Below are positions 51,462 to 60,635 of a stretch of DNA of 64,000 bases, in pieces; the stretch's first letter is position 1, and the number at the start of each line of letters is the position of its first letter. The DNA is from Sediminispirochaeta smaragdinae DSM 11293 (GTDB taxonomy: Bacteria; Spirochaetota; Spirochaetia; DSM-16054; Sediminispirochaetaceae). The DNA lies in assembly GCF_000143985.1 (NCBI RefSeq), contig NC_014364.1, positions 4,352,582 through 4,416,581 on the forward strand. Reading direction: 5' to 3'. The notes beneath the pieces are model-generated. The model worked only from the letters and a program-made list of their open reading frames with translations, was not told where the DNA came from and made no database searches. The position numbers and the translations under genes were made by a program.

Positions 51462-52927
51462 GGTTCCTCCTCCATGTCGATGGATATGATGACCTCTGTT
51501 CCACGATCAGGTCCCGACTGTATGGTGACAATGTCCGGATTGTCGGGATAGAAGAAATAGAGCCGCTGGATGACATTTTCCAGTCCCATCACCTTGGAAG
51601 TATGTTCCTGATCCCAGGAATAATGTTTGAGAAGGGAGTCCGTCATCTCCTTTGCGATACCGATTCCATCATCACGGACCGATAACATAATCATCTTTCC
51701 CTCTTTCCATACCTTCACCGAAATGCTCCCTTTTCGATGAACCCCTTTAAAGGCGTGTATGACCGAATTCTCTACGAGAGGTTGCAGAATCAGGGCTGGG
51801 ACCGAACAGGAATCGAGGAGAGGTTCCGAGACATCAAGCCTGCAGTCAAGGGTTTTCGGAAATCGAATCTTGAGAATGTAGAAATAGGAACGCAGTCCTT
51901 CAATTTCATGCCGAAGCGGAACAATCAACTTACGCTCGCGAATGTTATGGCGAAAGAAGGTTGCCAGATGTTCCATAAATTCGGCAGTCTTTTCGGCATC
52001 TTCCACAATAGCAAGCTGAACACCGGTATTAATCGTGTTAAAGAGAAAATGGGGATTCATCTGAGCCTGCATGGTATAGAGCTCCATACGCTTGAGCAGC
52101 TGTTCCATCTTCAAATTTCGCAGCTTTTCATTCATGTAGCCTTGCTCGATGCTTTTCTGACGCTGAATTTCGGCAATATTGTGCCGAATATCATTCTTCA
52201 TATCATTAAAGGCCTCGACCACGGCCTCTACTTCGCTTACGGCAGAGATATGAATATCCTCTATCTCGAAGTTCCCGGCCGACAGCTCTCCTGCCATCTG
52301 GGCAAGGCGGTGCATCGGATCGGTAACCTTGTTGATGGAAAAGAGCATCCAGGTTAAAGAAAAGAGAAAGGAAAAGATAATCATCAGAAGGTTTCGCAGC
52401 TGTAATTCCCGAGAGACATCGATAACCGACTCGTAAACCGCCAACTGCTTTCGTATTCCGGAAAGACTAATGGCATCGATCCTCGTAGTCAGGTAGGCAT
52501 TCAGATTTTTCATCTCTTCATATTTACGCGTATACTCGCCGATGGATCTCCCCCGCTTAAGGGCGATGGATTCTTCAACAAGGTCCAGATAGTTTCTCAA
52601 CATAAAGAAAATTTCCCGTTCGGCAAGCTGATATGCATCCGTTGTCACAGGAATTTCCTTTGGTATCATCTGGCGCAGTGTCTGTTCCCTGATGAGGAGT
52701 TCGGCCAATGCCTTGGAAGAACGGCTAGAAAGATAGGAGAGAATAGGGGTTCTGATTCGGGAAATTTCCAGCTGTAATTTCTGATAAAACTGTTCTTTAC
52801 GAAATTGGGTGTCGACAATTTCCTGAAGTTCCATGGCGCTGAAAAAGACATACGACATGGAAAAAACAATGGTGACAAGGCCCAGAATGATATTGAGAAA
52901 GAGTTGCATTCGGAGAGAACGTTTCAT
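51446..52927 (-). CDS. Membrane sensor histidine kinase (YesM/LytS-like)
   Basis: 493 residues. TM1 is at about 8-32 and TM2 at about 178-198, with a helical extracytoplasmic region between them and no obvious ligand-binding domain. HAMP follows, then the His_kinase box QMNPHFLFNTINTG and the ATPase N-box LILQPLVENSVIHAF with DDGIGI. The small periplasmic part fits a kinase that receives its signal from the separate sugar-binding sensor encoded just upstream (ATGA overlap). Confidence 0.92.
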   Translation of the reverse strand: MKRSLRMQLFLNIILGLVTIVFSMSYVFFSAMELQEIVDTQFRKEQFYQKLQLEISRIRTPILSYLSSRSSKALAELLIREQTLRQMIPKEIPVTTDAYQLAEREIFFMLRNYLDLVEESIALKRGRSIGEYTRKYEEMKNLNAYLTTRIDAISLSGIRKQLAVYESVIDVSRELQLRNLLMIIFSFLFSLTWMLFSINKVTDPMHRLAQMAGELSAGNFEIEDIHISAVSEVEAVVEAFNDMKNDIRHNIAEIQRQKSIEQGYMNEKLRNLKMEQLLKRMELYTMQAQMNPHFLFNTINTGVQLAIVEDAEKTAEFMEHLATFFRHNIRERKLIVPLRHEIEGLRSYFYILKIRFPKTLDCRLDVSEPLLDSCSVPALILQPLVENSVIHAFKGVHRKGSISVKVWKEGKMIMLSVRDDGIGIAKEMTDSLLKHYSWDQEHTSKVMGLENVIQRLYFFYPDNPDIVTIQSGPDRGTEVIISIDMEEEPCIKF

Positions 52928-53907
52928 TTTCCCTCCTCCACTTTTCGAAAGGTACTTACCTCGCTTTGCGTGATGATGCTAACGCCCGTATCGACATAGC
53001 CGGCAGAGTGTCCATTTCTCTTCAGCTCGGACAATACCTCGATTGCGTGATATCCGATGCTTCGGGGATTCGTCACAACGGTTCCTGCAAGAATGCCCTT
53101 CTCCACATAATCGAGGATGGTCTCTTCGGCCCCAAAACCGATCAATTGAACCGTTCCAACAAGGTTCATATCGATAAGTACCTGTGTCGCCGCAAGTGTA
53201 TCCCTGGCGTCGGTAAATACAATGGTAGAAATCCCCGGTTCATTACGAAGTATCCGATAGATCAGGGCTTCCGCATCCAGGGGATTCAGATTGGTCATTT
53301 TTGCAATAGGAGGCGACTCAAGTCGTTTGCCAAGAGCGGAGGTAATTCCCAAACCGACGAGGTCCTTTTCCGCATAAATACCGGGAGATTTTTCACTGTA
53401 GACTACTGCTATCTGAAGCGGATCGCTGCTTTGCAACGCTATCAATTCTCCGATTTTTCGTCCGATATCAAAATTATTTGTGCCCACAAAGGTCCATGGA
53501 GCATCATCGGAAATGGTATGTTCGACGAGAACCACGGAGATATTGTCGGCACTCAGCTGTTCCAGAATATTTCGAATCTGCTGTTCCTCAATATTCGGAT
53601 AGATTACCGCTCCGTCGATTCCGGAGAAATGAGCCATCGCGAGATCGGGAGAACCATAGCCGACAGGATGAAAGGAAAGTGCACAGTTATATTCCGTAGC
53701 AGCGGTTCGGGCTCCCTGAGCCACCTGATGAAAAAAACTGTAGGACTCCTCGGGCAGAAAAAGAGCAAAGTGATATTGAGCACTTTCACCTCCACTTTCG
53801 TCGCTGGTAATTCGTGCAAGATCGACGATCGTGTGGAGCGAGAGGACAAAAAAAGTGAGAAAGAGGAAGCCGAATAATGCCATCGGTATCCTTGCAAAAC
53901 GATTCAT
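52924..53907 (-). CDS. Membrane-anchored periplasmic sugar-binding sensor protein
   Basis: 327 residues. Uncleaved-looking N-terminal anchor (about 8-28, no lipobox Cys) followed by a Peripl_BP_4 domain (FALFLPEESYSFFHQVAQGARTAATEYN ... VVLVEHTISDD ... TFVGTNNFDIGRKIG ... IVFTDARDTLAATQVL). As first gene before the YesM/YesN pair it resembles XylFII-type sensors known in clostridia, which bind xylose and activate a LytS-type kinase. No SD precedes the ATG. Confidence 0.85.
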   Translation of the reverse strand: MNRFARIPMALFGFLFLTFFVLSLHTIVDLARITSDESGGESAQYHFALFLPEESYSFFHQVAQGARTAATEYNCALSFHPVGYGSPDLAMAHFSGIDGAVIYPNIEEQQIRNILEQLSADNISVVLVEHTISDDAPWTFVGTNNFDIGRKIGELIALQSSDPLQIAVVYSEKSPGIYAEKDLVGLGITSALGKRLESPPIAKMTNLNPLDAEALIYRILRNEPGISTIVFTDARDTLAATQVLIDMNLVGTVQLIGFGAEETILDYVEKGILAGTVVTNPRSIGYHAIEVLSELKRNGHSAGYVDTGVSIITQSEVSTFRKVEEGK

Positions 53908-53991
53908 AACATCAGTCCAAAATAGTCAGGATTATCAGTTCAGCGGCATTATATCACACATTAGGAGAGCAGAGAGCCCGAAGAGAGGGTT

Positions 53992-54020
53992 TTACTTCCG
54001 GCAAAAAGCGTCGATAATAG
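53992..54020 (+). promoter_or_regulatory. Candidate promoter for the LamG-TPR-HDOD operon
   Basis: TTACTT (53992-53997), 17-bp spacer, TAATAG (54015-54020), ten bases to GTG 54031, no SD. Confidence 0.4.
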
Positions 54021-54030
54021 ATACAAAGCT

Positions 54031-55602
54031 GTGAAGACAAGAGACGTTCTATTGAACCAAATAGTGAGAATAGTATTTCTCACCGCAGTATGGGCTATCC
54101 TTCCCCTCCCCCTTAGTGCCTCGGAAGTATCGATAGGCCGTTCCGCAGGGTGGGCTTCCTTATGCCTTTTATCCCGCACGACACTGAGGGTTCCTTCGGG
54201 CAGCGGTGAAACAGTTATCGGTGGGAACCGGATTAGCTTTGAAGAGAAATCGCAACAGGTTCTGATGCTCGACGAAGATTCTTATAGGCCGGATACGAAC
54301 ACCGACCTACTCCTTCATTTCGATAGAAGAAACGAGGTAAACGGCGGCCTCTATCGTCTTATGGAAGACGGAGCCCATTATCCCCGGACAGAACGAAAAT
54401 TCGGGCCGGGTGCGGCACTGTTCCGCAAGATGGAGAATGAGATAGCGTTGATGCCTGAAGCCTCTTCACTCCTGTACCCTGATACACTTTGGAGCGACTT
54501 TACCATAGAATTTTGGCTCAGACCCCAATACCTTGAACAGGGAGAGACGATACTGCTTTGGCAGAGCAGCCGTCAGATCGAAAAGGCACTAGCGGCCCAG
54601 GAGATTCAGGTGTATGTCTCAGGCAGAAGCCTTACCTGGCGCTTTGACAACATCTTTCTTCCCCCGGGAAACGGTCCGTTTTCTATAGAGATCGAAGGAA
54701 GAACCCCTCTGGTACCGGAACAGTGGCACCACCACAGCCTCTGTTTTAACGCAAAAACGGGAATGCTTCTTTATCAAGTCGATGGCAAGGATGAAGCGGT
54801 ACGCTACATAACGGCTACAGGGCAGGAGGGATCATCGGTATTTCTTCCCTACATAGGCGGTCCGGAAGCCGAGCCTTTACGCCTGGGAACAGGCTATACC
54901 GGCTTTCTCGATGAACTGAGGATCAGCAAAACCCTTATTGAAACGTCACATCTGAAACCCTATCCGCTGAAAAGTGGAACGGCAGAGACCATTCCCATCG
55001 ATTTGGGCGGCAAACACGCAAGGGTGGTATCCATTGAAACGGACAGCAGCATCGAAGGGATGAGCAGGATAGGATACTTCTACCGACAAAGTAATACGAA
55101 AAGCGATTATGAAGAACTTGAAGGGGCATGGAAACCATTTGTTCCGGGTACCCCATTCCCGGTGGAAAGCAAGGGACGTTTTCTTCAACTTCGCTTTGAA
55201 CTCTTTCCCGACAGTACGGGAAGCAAAAGTCCAATGCTCTCGGAAGTACATATCTTGTATGAACAAGATCCCCCACCAGTCCCCCCCTCGCTCATCAATG
55301 TTGTTCCGGAAGACGGATCTCTGACAATAAGCTGGAATGCCGTATCCGCACACGATCTCTCCGGCTATCTCCTTCTGTACGGAACGGCCCCTGATGATTA
55401 TCGGGGGAGTTCCGCACATGAGGGTATTAGCCCTATTAATGTAGGGAAAAATACCAGCATAACCCTCACGGGACTGGAAAACGGGACCCTCTATTTTTTT
55501 AGAATTGCAGCCTTCGATAACGACGATCCCCAGAGACCCGGCCCTTTAAGCCGGGAAGTGTACGGACGCCCGACACAAAACAACACGCAAGGAAGACCAT
55601 AA
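54031..55602 (+). CDS. Exported LamG-like / fibronectin type III protein
   Basis: 523 residues from GTG 54031. Signal peptide (about 1-30, ending LPLSASE). A concanavalin A-like LamG domain lies at about 90-305 (DLLLHFDRRNEVNGG ... WSDFTIEFWLRPQYLEQGETIL ... PEQWHHHSLCFNAKTGMLLYQVDG ... TGYTGFLDELRIS). A linker domain follows, then a fibronectin type III domain at about 425-515 (PSLINVVPEDGSLTISWNAV ... LENGTLYFFRIAAFDND). Such proteins bind glycans or peptidoglycan at the cell surface. First gene of an operon with a TPR protein two bases downstream. Confidence 0.82.
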   Translation: MKTRDVLLNQIVRIVFLTAVWAILPLPLSASEVSIGRSAGWASLCLLSRTTLRVPSGSGETVIGGNRISFEEKSQQVLMLDEDSYRPDTNTDLLLHFDRRNEVNGGLYRLMEDGAHYPRTERKFGPGAALFRKMENEIALMPEASSLLYPDTLWSDFTIEFWLRPQYLEQGETILLWQSSRQIEKALAAQEIQVYVSGRSLTWRFDNIFLPPGNGPFSIEIEGRTPLVPEQWHHHSLCFNAKTGMLLYQVDGKDEAVRYITATGQEGSSVFLPYIGGPEAEPLRLGTGYTGFLDELRISKTLIETSHLKPYPLKSGTAETIPIDLGGKHARVVSIETDSSIEGMSRIGYFYRQSNTKSDYEELEGAWKPFVPGTPFPVESKGRFLQLRFELFPDSTGSKSPMLSEVHILYEQDPPPVPPSLINVVPEDGSLTISWNAVSAHDLSGYLLLYGTAPDDYRGSSAHEGISPINVGKNTSITLTGLENGTLYFFRIAAFDNDDPQRPGPLSREVYGRPTQNNTQGRP

Positions 55603-55604
55603 CA

Positions 55605-58067
55605 GTGACGCCCCGGGAACTTTACGAGCTGGCACGTGATGCCCTCAGCCTCCATGATTACGAAACAGCAAAGCAATATACCGACCAGCTTGAAAGCCTT
55701 TATCCGGACAATCTCAGCGTGTTGATCCTTTCGGGAACAATAGCCATGAAGCGCGGGCGTTTTGCAGAGGCTGCGGGAACCTTCGAGCGTATTCTCTCCT
55801 TTGCCCCGGATAATGTGGAGGCATTGAATAACCTTGGAGTTGCTCTACGAAGTACCGGTGATATGGACAGTGCCTTAACATACCTTAAGCGCGCATACGA
55901 AACGGATCCTCAGAGGGCCGATGTTCAGTACAACATTGCAAACTGCCTCAAAAGCAAGAGAATCTACGATGAAGCAATCCGGTACTACCGTAATGCCATT
56001 TCTTTGAATCCCTCATTCAGTTTTGCTTATAACAATCTGGGAACCATCTACGAAAGTCAGGACCAGACGGACAGAGCCATTACGACATACGAAGAGGGAC
56101 TTCAGTACGATACAAACCATCCTACCCTTCGCTACAATTTGGGCATCTCCCTGGAGAGCCAGGGAGACTACGAGGCGGCCATTCGGGAATACAAGCGCAG
56201 TTTGAAGAGCCGTCCCGGCTGGCCTTCGGGAATCAACAATCTTGGAGTGGCCCTTCAAAAAGCCGGCAAACTCGAAGAAGCCGAACGGATGTTTCGAGAC
56301 CTGGTGAGGATCGCCCCCGGCAGCGTAAAGGGAAACAATAACCTCGGAACCGTTCTCGCAGAACAAGGAAAGGCGGAGGAGGCCGAACGTTGTTATCGAA
56401 AGGCCCTTAGCCTGGATGCCGGCTACGGGAAAGCGGCCTTGAACCTGAGTTCCCTGAAGCGGGAAACCGAAAGCCCCGAAGAAGCATTGAAATCAATCCA
56501 GGCGCTGGCCGCCGAGTTTCCCGACGATGTTGCCCTCCAACTTCGTTTTGTCCAGGCATATATCGATGCAGGGAAGGTCCACAAGGCTGGGGTGATCCTT
56601 GCGCCTCTGCTGAAAAACGACCCGGACAACGGTGAGGCCCACTGCCTGATGGGAAGGATAAGAAGGCAACAAGGCAAGAAGGAACTTGCCGAACAGCATT
56701 TCAAGCTCGCCCTAAAAAAAGATCCCCCGGCCATCGAAGCATGGCTTCATCTTGCATACATGGCAAAAGACGGTGGTGAGGTCGAGCAAGCAATGGGAGC
56801 GGTTGGGCACTATCTTGAGGCAAAGGGAGATTCTCACGAAGGATCACTTTTGCTTGCGGAACTACTTATTCAGAAAAACCTCTACACAGAAGCGTTGGAG
56901 ATGTACCAGGAACTCTATGCGGAAGATTCTCTCGACCAGCGTATTCTTACAGGGCTGGTCAATGTGAATCGCATGATGGGCAACCAGGCCGAGGCCGTCC
57001 GTTTCGCAAAGGAACTTGTTCACACGAAAGAGGGGCTTGGGGACGATATAGAGATCGAAGAACTGGAGGAAAGTCTCGATCTCTATGACAAGATGACCGA
57101 AGAGTATGCTGAAGAACGGGAGAAAGAGTGGAAACAGCATCTCATGGCCCTGGCAAAGGAAGAGACCCAAGAGCGTGAGGCCGAAAAGGAAACAGAGGAG
57201 GAGACTGAAAGCCTTATCGATGAAACCATTCCCGATTTCGGCCAGGATGAAGCAGCAATCATCGATATCGGCGGCATCGAACCGGTTATTGCCATTGATG
57301 AAGAGGAAGAAGAGCTTGATCTTCGTGAGCTTGAAGAGGATATTTTTATTCCTGATGAAATTCCTGATGAAGAAGATGAGAAGGATGAATCACCGGCCCC
57401 CCTCAGAGAAGCGAAGACCATTCAGGGTGAGCCGCAACATGAGCCACAAGAGGTGCCGCCTCCTGGTGGAACGGAAGGGTATGGAGCACCTCCTACCCCC
57501 ACAACTCCAGGCCCATCACCTCAACCTCAACCATCAGAAACTACACAGGACCCCAAACAGCCGCTCATGACTCAGCTGAACACTCCGGTAATATATACTG
57601 GAAAACCGCTACGTAAAGCACATCAAAAAGGCAATGCAACGGAAGAACCTATCGAAGAACTAAAACCGGTGGAGACAAGCGCTTCACACAAGAAAGAAAA
57701 AGAAGAAACGATTTCGGAGAATACCGCAGAAGAATCGGCAGATTTACTTGCATACCTTGAAAGCTTAGCCCAATATCTGCCGGAGGAACTCCGGGAAAAT
57801 TTTGAAGAAAGCGATATGCCGCTGAGAATGGAATCACTACGGGCTAAACTGAAAGGAAAGGAAGGATTAATAAAACGCCTTTCCGGGCCGACCGCAGTAA
57901 TAAAGCCGGAACCGCTTCCGGCCGAACCTCTTCGTAAGGCCAAGGTGAAAGACAGCTTCGCCTTCTTTGATGAATTGGCTTCCTATTTACCAGCAGAAGA
58001 GGTAAAAATATCCCTAAAACAGCGTATTGGGGCCATACTGAGACAAATCGACGGAGAGTCTGAATGA
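55605..58067 (+). CDS. Large tetratricopeptide-repeat protein
   Basis: 820 residues from GTG 55605. About a dozen TPR units in residues 1-500, with typical W/L-G-Y-A-F-A-P spacing (for example VEALNNLGVALRSTGDMDSALTYLKRAYETDP). An acidic, Glu-rich region follows (about 505-600), then a Pro/Gln-rich linker (about 610-665), and two related short segments near the C-terminus (DLLAYLESLAQYLPEEL and FAFFDELASYLPAEEV). No signal peptide. Likely a cytoplasmic scaffold. The two similar C-terminal motifs may be docking sites. Overlaps the HDOD gene by ATGA. Confidence 0.85.
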   Translation: MTPRELYELARDALSLHDYETAKQYTDQLESLYPDNLSVLILSGTIAMKRGRFAEAAGTFERILSFAPDNVEALNNLGVALRSTGDMDSALTYLKRAYETDPQRADVQYNIANCLKSKRIYDEAIRYYRNAISLNPSFSFAYNNLGTIYESQDQTDRAITTYEEGLQYDTNHPTLRYNLGISLESQGDYEAAIREYKRSLKSRPGWPSGINNLGVALQKAGKLEEAERMFRDLVRIAPGSVKGNNNLGTVLAEQGKAEEAERCYRKALSLDAGYGKAALNLSSLKRETESPEEALKSIQALAAEFPDDVALQLRFVQAYIDAGKVHKAGVILAPLLKNDPDNGEAHCLMGRIRRQQGKKELAEQHFKLALKKDPPAIEAWLHLAYMAKDGGEVEQAMGAVGHYLEAKGDSHEGSLLLAELLIQKNLYTEALEMYQELYAEDSLDQRILTGLVNVNRMMGNQAEAVRFAKELVHTKEGLGDDIEIEELEESLDLYDKMTEEYAEEREKEWKQHLMALAKEETQEREAEKETEEETESLIDETIPDFGQDEAAIIDIGGIEPVIAIDEEEEELDLRELEEDIFIPDEIPDEEDEKDESPAPLREAKTIQGEPQHEPQEVPPPGGTEGYGAPPTPTTPGPSPQPQPSETTQDPKQPLMTQLNTPVIYTGKPLRKAHQKGNATEEPIEELKPVETSASHKKEKEETISENTAEESADLLAYLESLAQYLPEELRENFEESDMPLRMESLRAKLKGKEGLIKRLSGPTAVIKPEPLPAEPLRKAKVKDSFAFFDELASYLPAEEVKISLKQRIGAILRQIDGESE

Positions 58068-58945
58068 GTGAGGATCGAGAGAAAAATCTGAGAATCGTTG
58101 CGCTGTACATTAATAAAATGCCGAGTCTTCCGACAAGCGTTGCAAAGGTCATGGAGATCAGCAACGATCCGAATGCAAGCCCCGCCGATCTGAACCGAGT
58201 CATCAGCATTGACCCGGTTCTCATGGGTAGGGTCATGAAGCTTATTAATTCCGCTTATTACGGACTCAATCAACGGATCACCAGCCTTGTTCGGGCGATC
58301 ATCATGCTCGGCATCAACACCGTAAAAAACCTTGCACTCTCTACGGCCATTCTGGGAAACCTAGGCGGTAAAGAACATTTCCAGGCTCTCAACATGGATG
58401 GATTCTGGCGCCACAGTCTCTGTGTCGGCGTTACCGCCAAGCAGATAGCGAAAAAAAGAAAGGTCGATCCGAGAAAGATAGAGGAATTTTTCGTCGCGGG
58501 TTTGCTTCATGATATTGGAAAGATCCCCTTAAACAATCGTCTATCGGATCAGTATTTTCTTGCAATGAGCATCGCGGACCGGGAAACAATGCCTCTTTAT
58601 AAGGCGGAAAAACGGGCAATGGCAATACATCACTGTGAAGCGGGACAACTTATTGCAAAGACCTGGAATCTCGGCCAGGAGATCAGCGACGCCATTATCT
58701 ACCACCACAGCCCCTCAGCTTATGAGGGAAAACATCGGGAGATGGTGCTGACCATAGCCGCCGCAAATTACCTTGCAAACTTCCTGGAGATAGGCTTCTC
58801 CGGTGACCGCTACCCGGAGAAGCTTCCGCTTGAGCTCTTTGACGAAATAGGTGTCAGTTTCGACTGGCTCGAAGAGATCGAAGAGGTGGTAAACGAGGAA
58901 ATCGAAAGGGCAAGGATATTCCTCAAATTGGGAGGTGAAGCATGA
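58064..58945 (+). CDS. HDOD-domain signalling protein
   Basis: 293 residues from ATG 58064 (GGAG upstream). The HDOD domain spans nearly the whole protein (MPSLPTSVAKVMEISNDPNASPADLNRVISIDPVLMGRVMKLINSAYYG, then LVRAIIMLGINTVKNLAL). It retains LLHDIGK and HH pairs (IHHCEAGQ, IYHHSP), as in HD phosphohydrolases. HDOD proteins usually act in chemotaxis, stress or c-di-GMP signalling without known catalysis. Coupled to TPR and metallo-beta-lactamase genes by overlaps. Confidence 0.9.
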   Translation: MSEDREKNLRIVALYINKMPSLPTSVAKVMEISNDPNASPADLNRVISIDPVLMGRVMKLINSAYYGLNQRITSLVRAIIMLGINTVKNLALSTAILGNLGGKEHFQALNMDGFWRHSLCVGVTAKQIAKKRKVDPRKIEEFFVAGLLHDIGKIPLNNRLSDQYFLAMSIADRETMPLYKAEKRAMAIHHCEAGQLIAKTWNLGQEISDAIIYHHSPSAYEGKHREMVLTIAAANYLANFLEIGFSGDRYPEKLPLELFDEIGVSFDWLEEIEEVVNEEIERARIFLKLGGEA

Positions 58946-59865
58946 TGAAGGTTCGTTTGTGGGGGGTTCGCGGTTCCATCCCTTGCCCCGGCCCAACAAC
59001 GGTTCGGTACGGGGGCAATACCGCCTGTATCGAACTGAGAGTCGGCGATGACGAACGCCTTTTCATTATCGATGCAGGTAGCGGTATCCGTCAGCTTGGT
59101 GATTATCTTATGAAAAACGACCTTCCCAAAGGGCCGATTAGAACAAAGATCTTTCTCAGCCACACCCATTGGGATCACATCATGGGTTTCCCTTTTTTCA
59201 CTCCCATTTTCATTCCGGGAAGTGAGCTGGAAATCTATGGTCCCGTCACATACGAAGACGAAGGACTGGATCGAATCGTCGGCGATCAGCTTCGGTATCG
59301 CTACTTTCCGGTAAAGCATAGTGAACTGGCCGCAAAGATCACCTATCATCCGATGAAAGAACGCAGCATGGAACTTGGAGACGGGCTCTGGCTCACCACC
59401 AAGTACCTCAATCATCCGATTCTTTGTCTTGGATATCGCTTCGAGTATAAGGGAAAGGTCTTTTGTACAGCCTATGATACCGAACCTTTTCGTAACGTAT
59501 TCCCCGAGGACCCAGAGGATCCCAATTACGATTCTGCCGCGGCGGAAGAGGGAGCCTTGGCTGCACGGGAAGAAAACGAAAAGATTCTGCGCTTTTTCCA
59601 GGGGGCCGACCTCCTTATTCATGACTCCCAGTACACCCTCGAGGAGTACAAAAACGGTAAGATCGGCTGGGGACACTCCTCCTTCGAGTATGCCATCAAT
59701 GCTGCTCACAAGGCTGGCGTAAAAAAACTGCTGCTGTTTCATCACGATCCGAATAGGAGCGATGATCAATTGGAAGCGATAGTAGACGAATACCGATCGA
59801 AAATTACAGGGAAAAGCGGGCTCATTATCGAAATCGCACGGGAAGGTTCCCTCTATTCGATTTAA
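58942..59865 (+). CDS. Metallo-beta-lactamase-fold hydrolase
   Basis: 307 residues from ATG 58942 (GGAGG). The metal-binding motif HTHWDH is at 74-79. Additional His and Asp ligands are in NHPILCLGY, YDTEP and FHHDPNRSDD. It resembles the branch containing cyclic-nucleotide phosphodiesterases and PhnP-like enzymes (RLWGVRGSIPCPGP, YGGNTAC), whose substrates are often cyclic nucleotides or cyclic phosphates. Following an HDOD protein, a role in nucleotide second-messenger turnover is plausible but unproved. Confidence 0.85.
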   Translation: MMKVRLWGVRGSIPCPGPTTVRYGGNTACIELRVGDDERLFIIDAGSGIRQLGDYLMKNDLPKGPIRTKIFLSHTHWDHIMGFPFFTPIFIPGSELEIYGPVTYEDEGLDRIVGDQLRYRYFPVKHSELAAKITYHPMKERSMELGDGLWLTTKYLNHPILCLGYRFEYKGKVFCTAYDTEPFRNVFPEDPEDPNYDSAAAEEGALAAREENEKILRFFQGADLLIHDSQYTLEEYKNGKIGWGHSSFEYAINAAHKAGVKKLLLFHHDPNRSDDQLEAIVDEYRSKITGKSGLIIEIAREGSLYSI

Positions 59866-59869
59866 TTAC

Positions 59870-59897
59870 TTGCGATAAGTTTTCTGCGGGATATAAT
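59870..59897 (+). promoter_or_regulatory. Promoter for the GntR gene
   Basis: TTGCGA (59870-59875), 16-bp spacer, TATAAT (59892-59897), giving a short leader with AAGGAG before TTG 59919. Confidence 0.65.
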
Positions 59898-59918
59898 TGG
59901 AAAGATAAGGAGATGTAG

Positions 59919-60635
59919 TTGGCGTTTAAAAGCGTGCATCGCAAACGAAACCTTTCTCATGAAATAGCTGCATCCATTCGTGAAGCGATTTTTCAGGGGG
60001 ATTATCCAGAAGGAAGCGCCATACCACCGGAACCGGAATTGGCCGATCAGTTTGGTGTCAGCAGGGCCGTCATACGGGATGCCACACGGATTCTCGAAGC
60101 ACGGGGCATGATCGAGATCATCCAGGGCAAAGGCATGTTTGTCACCCCCGATGCAAACGAAGCCTTCGCAGAGGTTTTGCTGAATGCCCTAAAAAAAAGG
60201 GGAGCCGCCACCGCCGATGTGGAGGGTGTAATCAGATATCTGCTCCCCGAAGCCTGTGGAATGTTGATCGCACAAGAAAACGAAAAATCCCTTGATGAGG
60301 TGGCAAAGGCCATCACAGCGTATCAAACCCTTCAACTCAAGGGGATTGAAGGGGCTAAGCTTACAGTCGCCTACCGTAACGTTGTTTCTCTCATTTTTCT
60401 GCTGAGCGGAAACAGGGTCATGGGCCTCATCGGTCCAGCACTTCTGAAACTGACCCCTTCCCGAATCGCCGAAGAGGGTGAAGAGCGCTTTTCAGATCTA
60501 TTCCTTACTCTGCTCGGGTCGGCAAACTCATACACAGCACGAGAACGAATACGGGAACTGTTGCGCAACGACTCTCAGGGTGGGCTTCTTGCACAGGCAT
60601 CGGAATTACGCCAGGAGGAGTTGCTGCTTCCGTGA
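59919..60635 (+). CDS. GntR/FadR-family transcription regulator
   Basis: 238 residues from TTG 59919, chosen for AAGGAG seven bases upstream. The N-terminal winged helix is typical (HEIAASIREAIFQGDYPEGSAIPPEPELADQFGVSRAVIRDATRILEARGMIEIIQGKGMFV). The C-terminal all-helical domain resembles FadR/FCD ligand domains but lacks an obvious metal-His set. It overlaps the radical SAM gene by GTGA, so it may regulate its own operon in response to a metabolite. Confidence 0.88.
   Translation: MAFKSVHRKRNLSHEIAASIREAIFQGDYPEGSAIPPEPELADQFGVSRAVIRDATRILEARGMIEIIQGKGMFVTPDANEAFAEVLLNALKKRGAATADVEGVIRYLLPEACGMLIAQENEKSLDEVAKAITAYQTLQLKGIEGAKLTVAYRNVVSLIFLLSGNRVMGLIGPALLKLTPSRIAEEGEERFSDLFLTLLGSANSYTARERIRELLRNDSQGGLLAQASELRQEELLLP

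Noticed and set aside
52966-53877. 303-codon open frame opposite the membrane-anchored sugar-binding sensor
   Set aside because: The minus-strand protein has a clear periplasmic-binding fold and an ATGA overlap with the kinase; the plus frame has neither homology nor SD.
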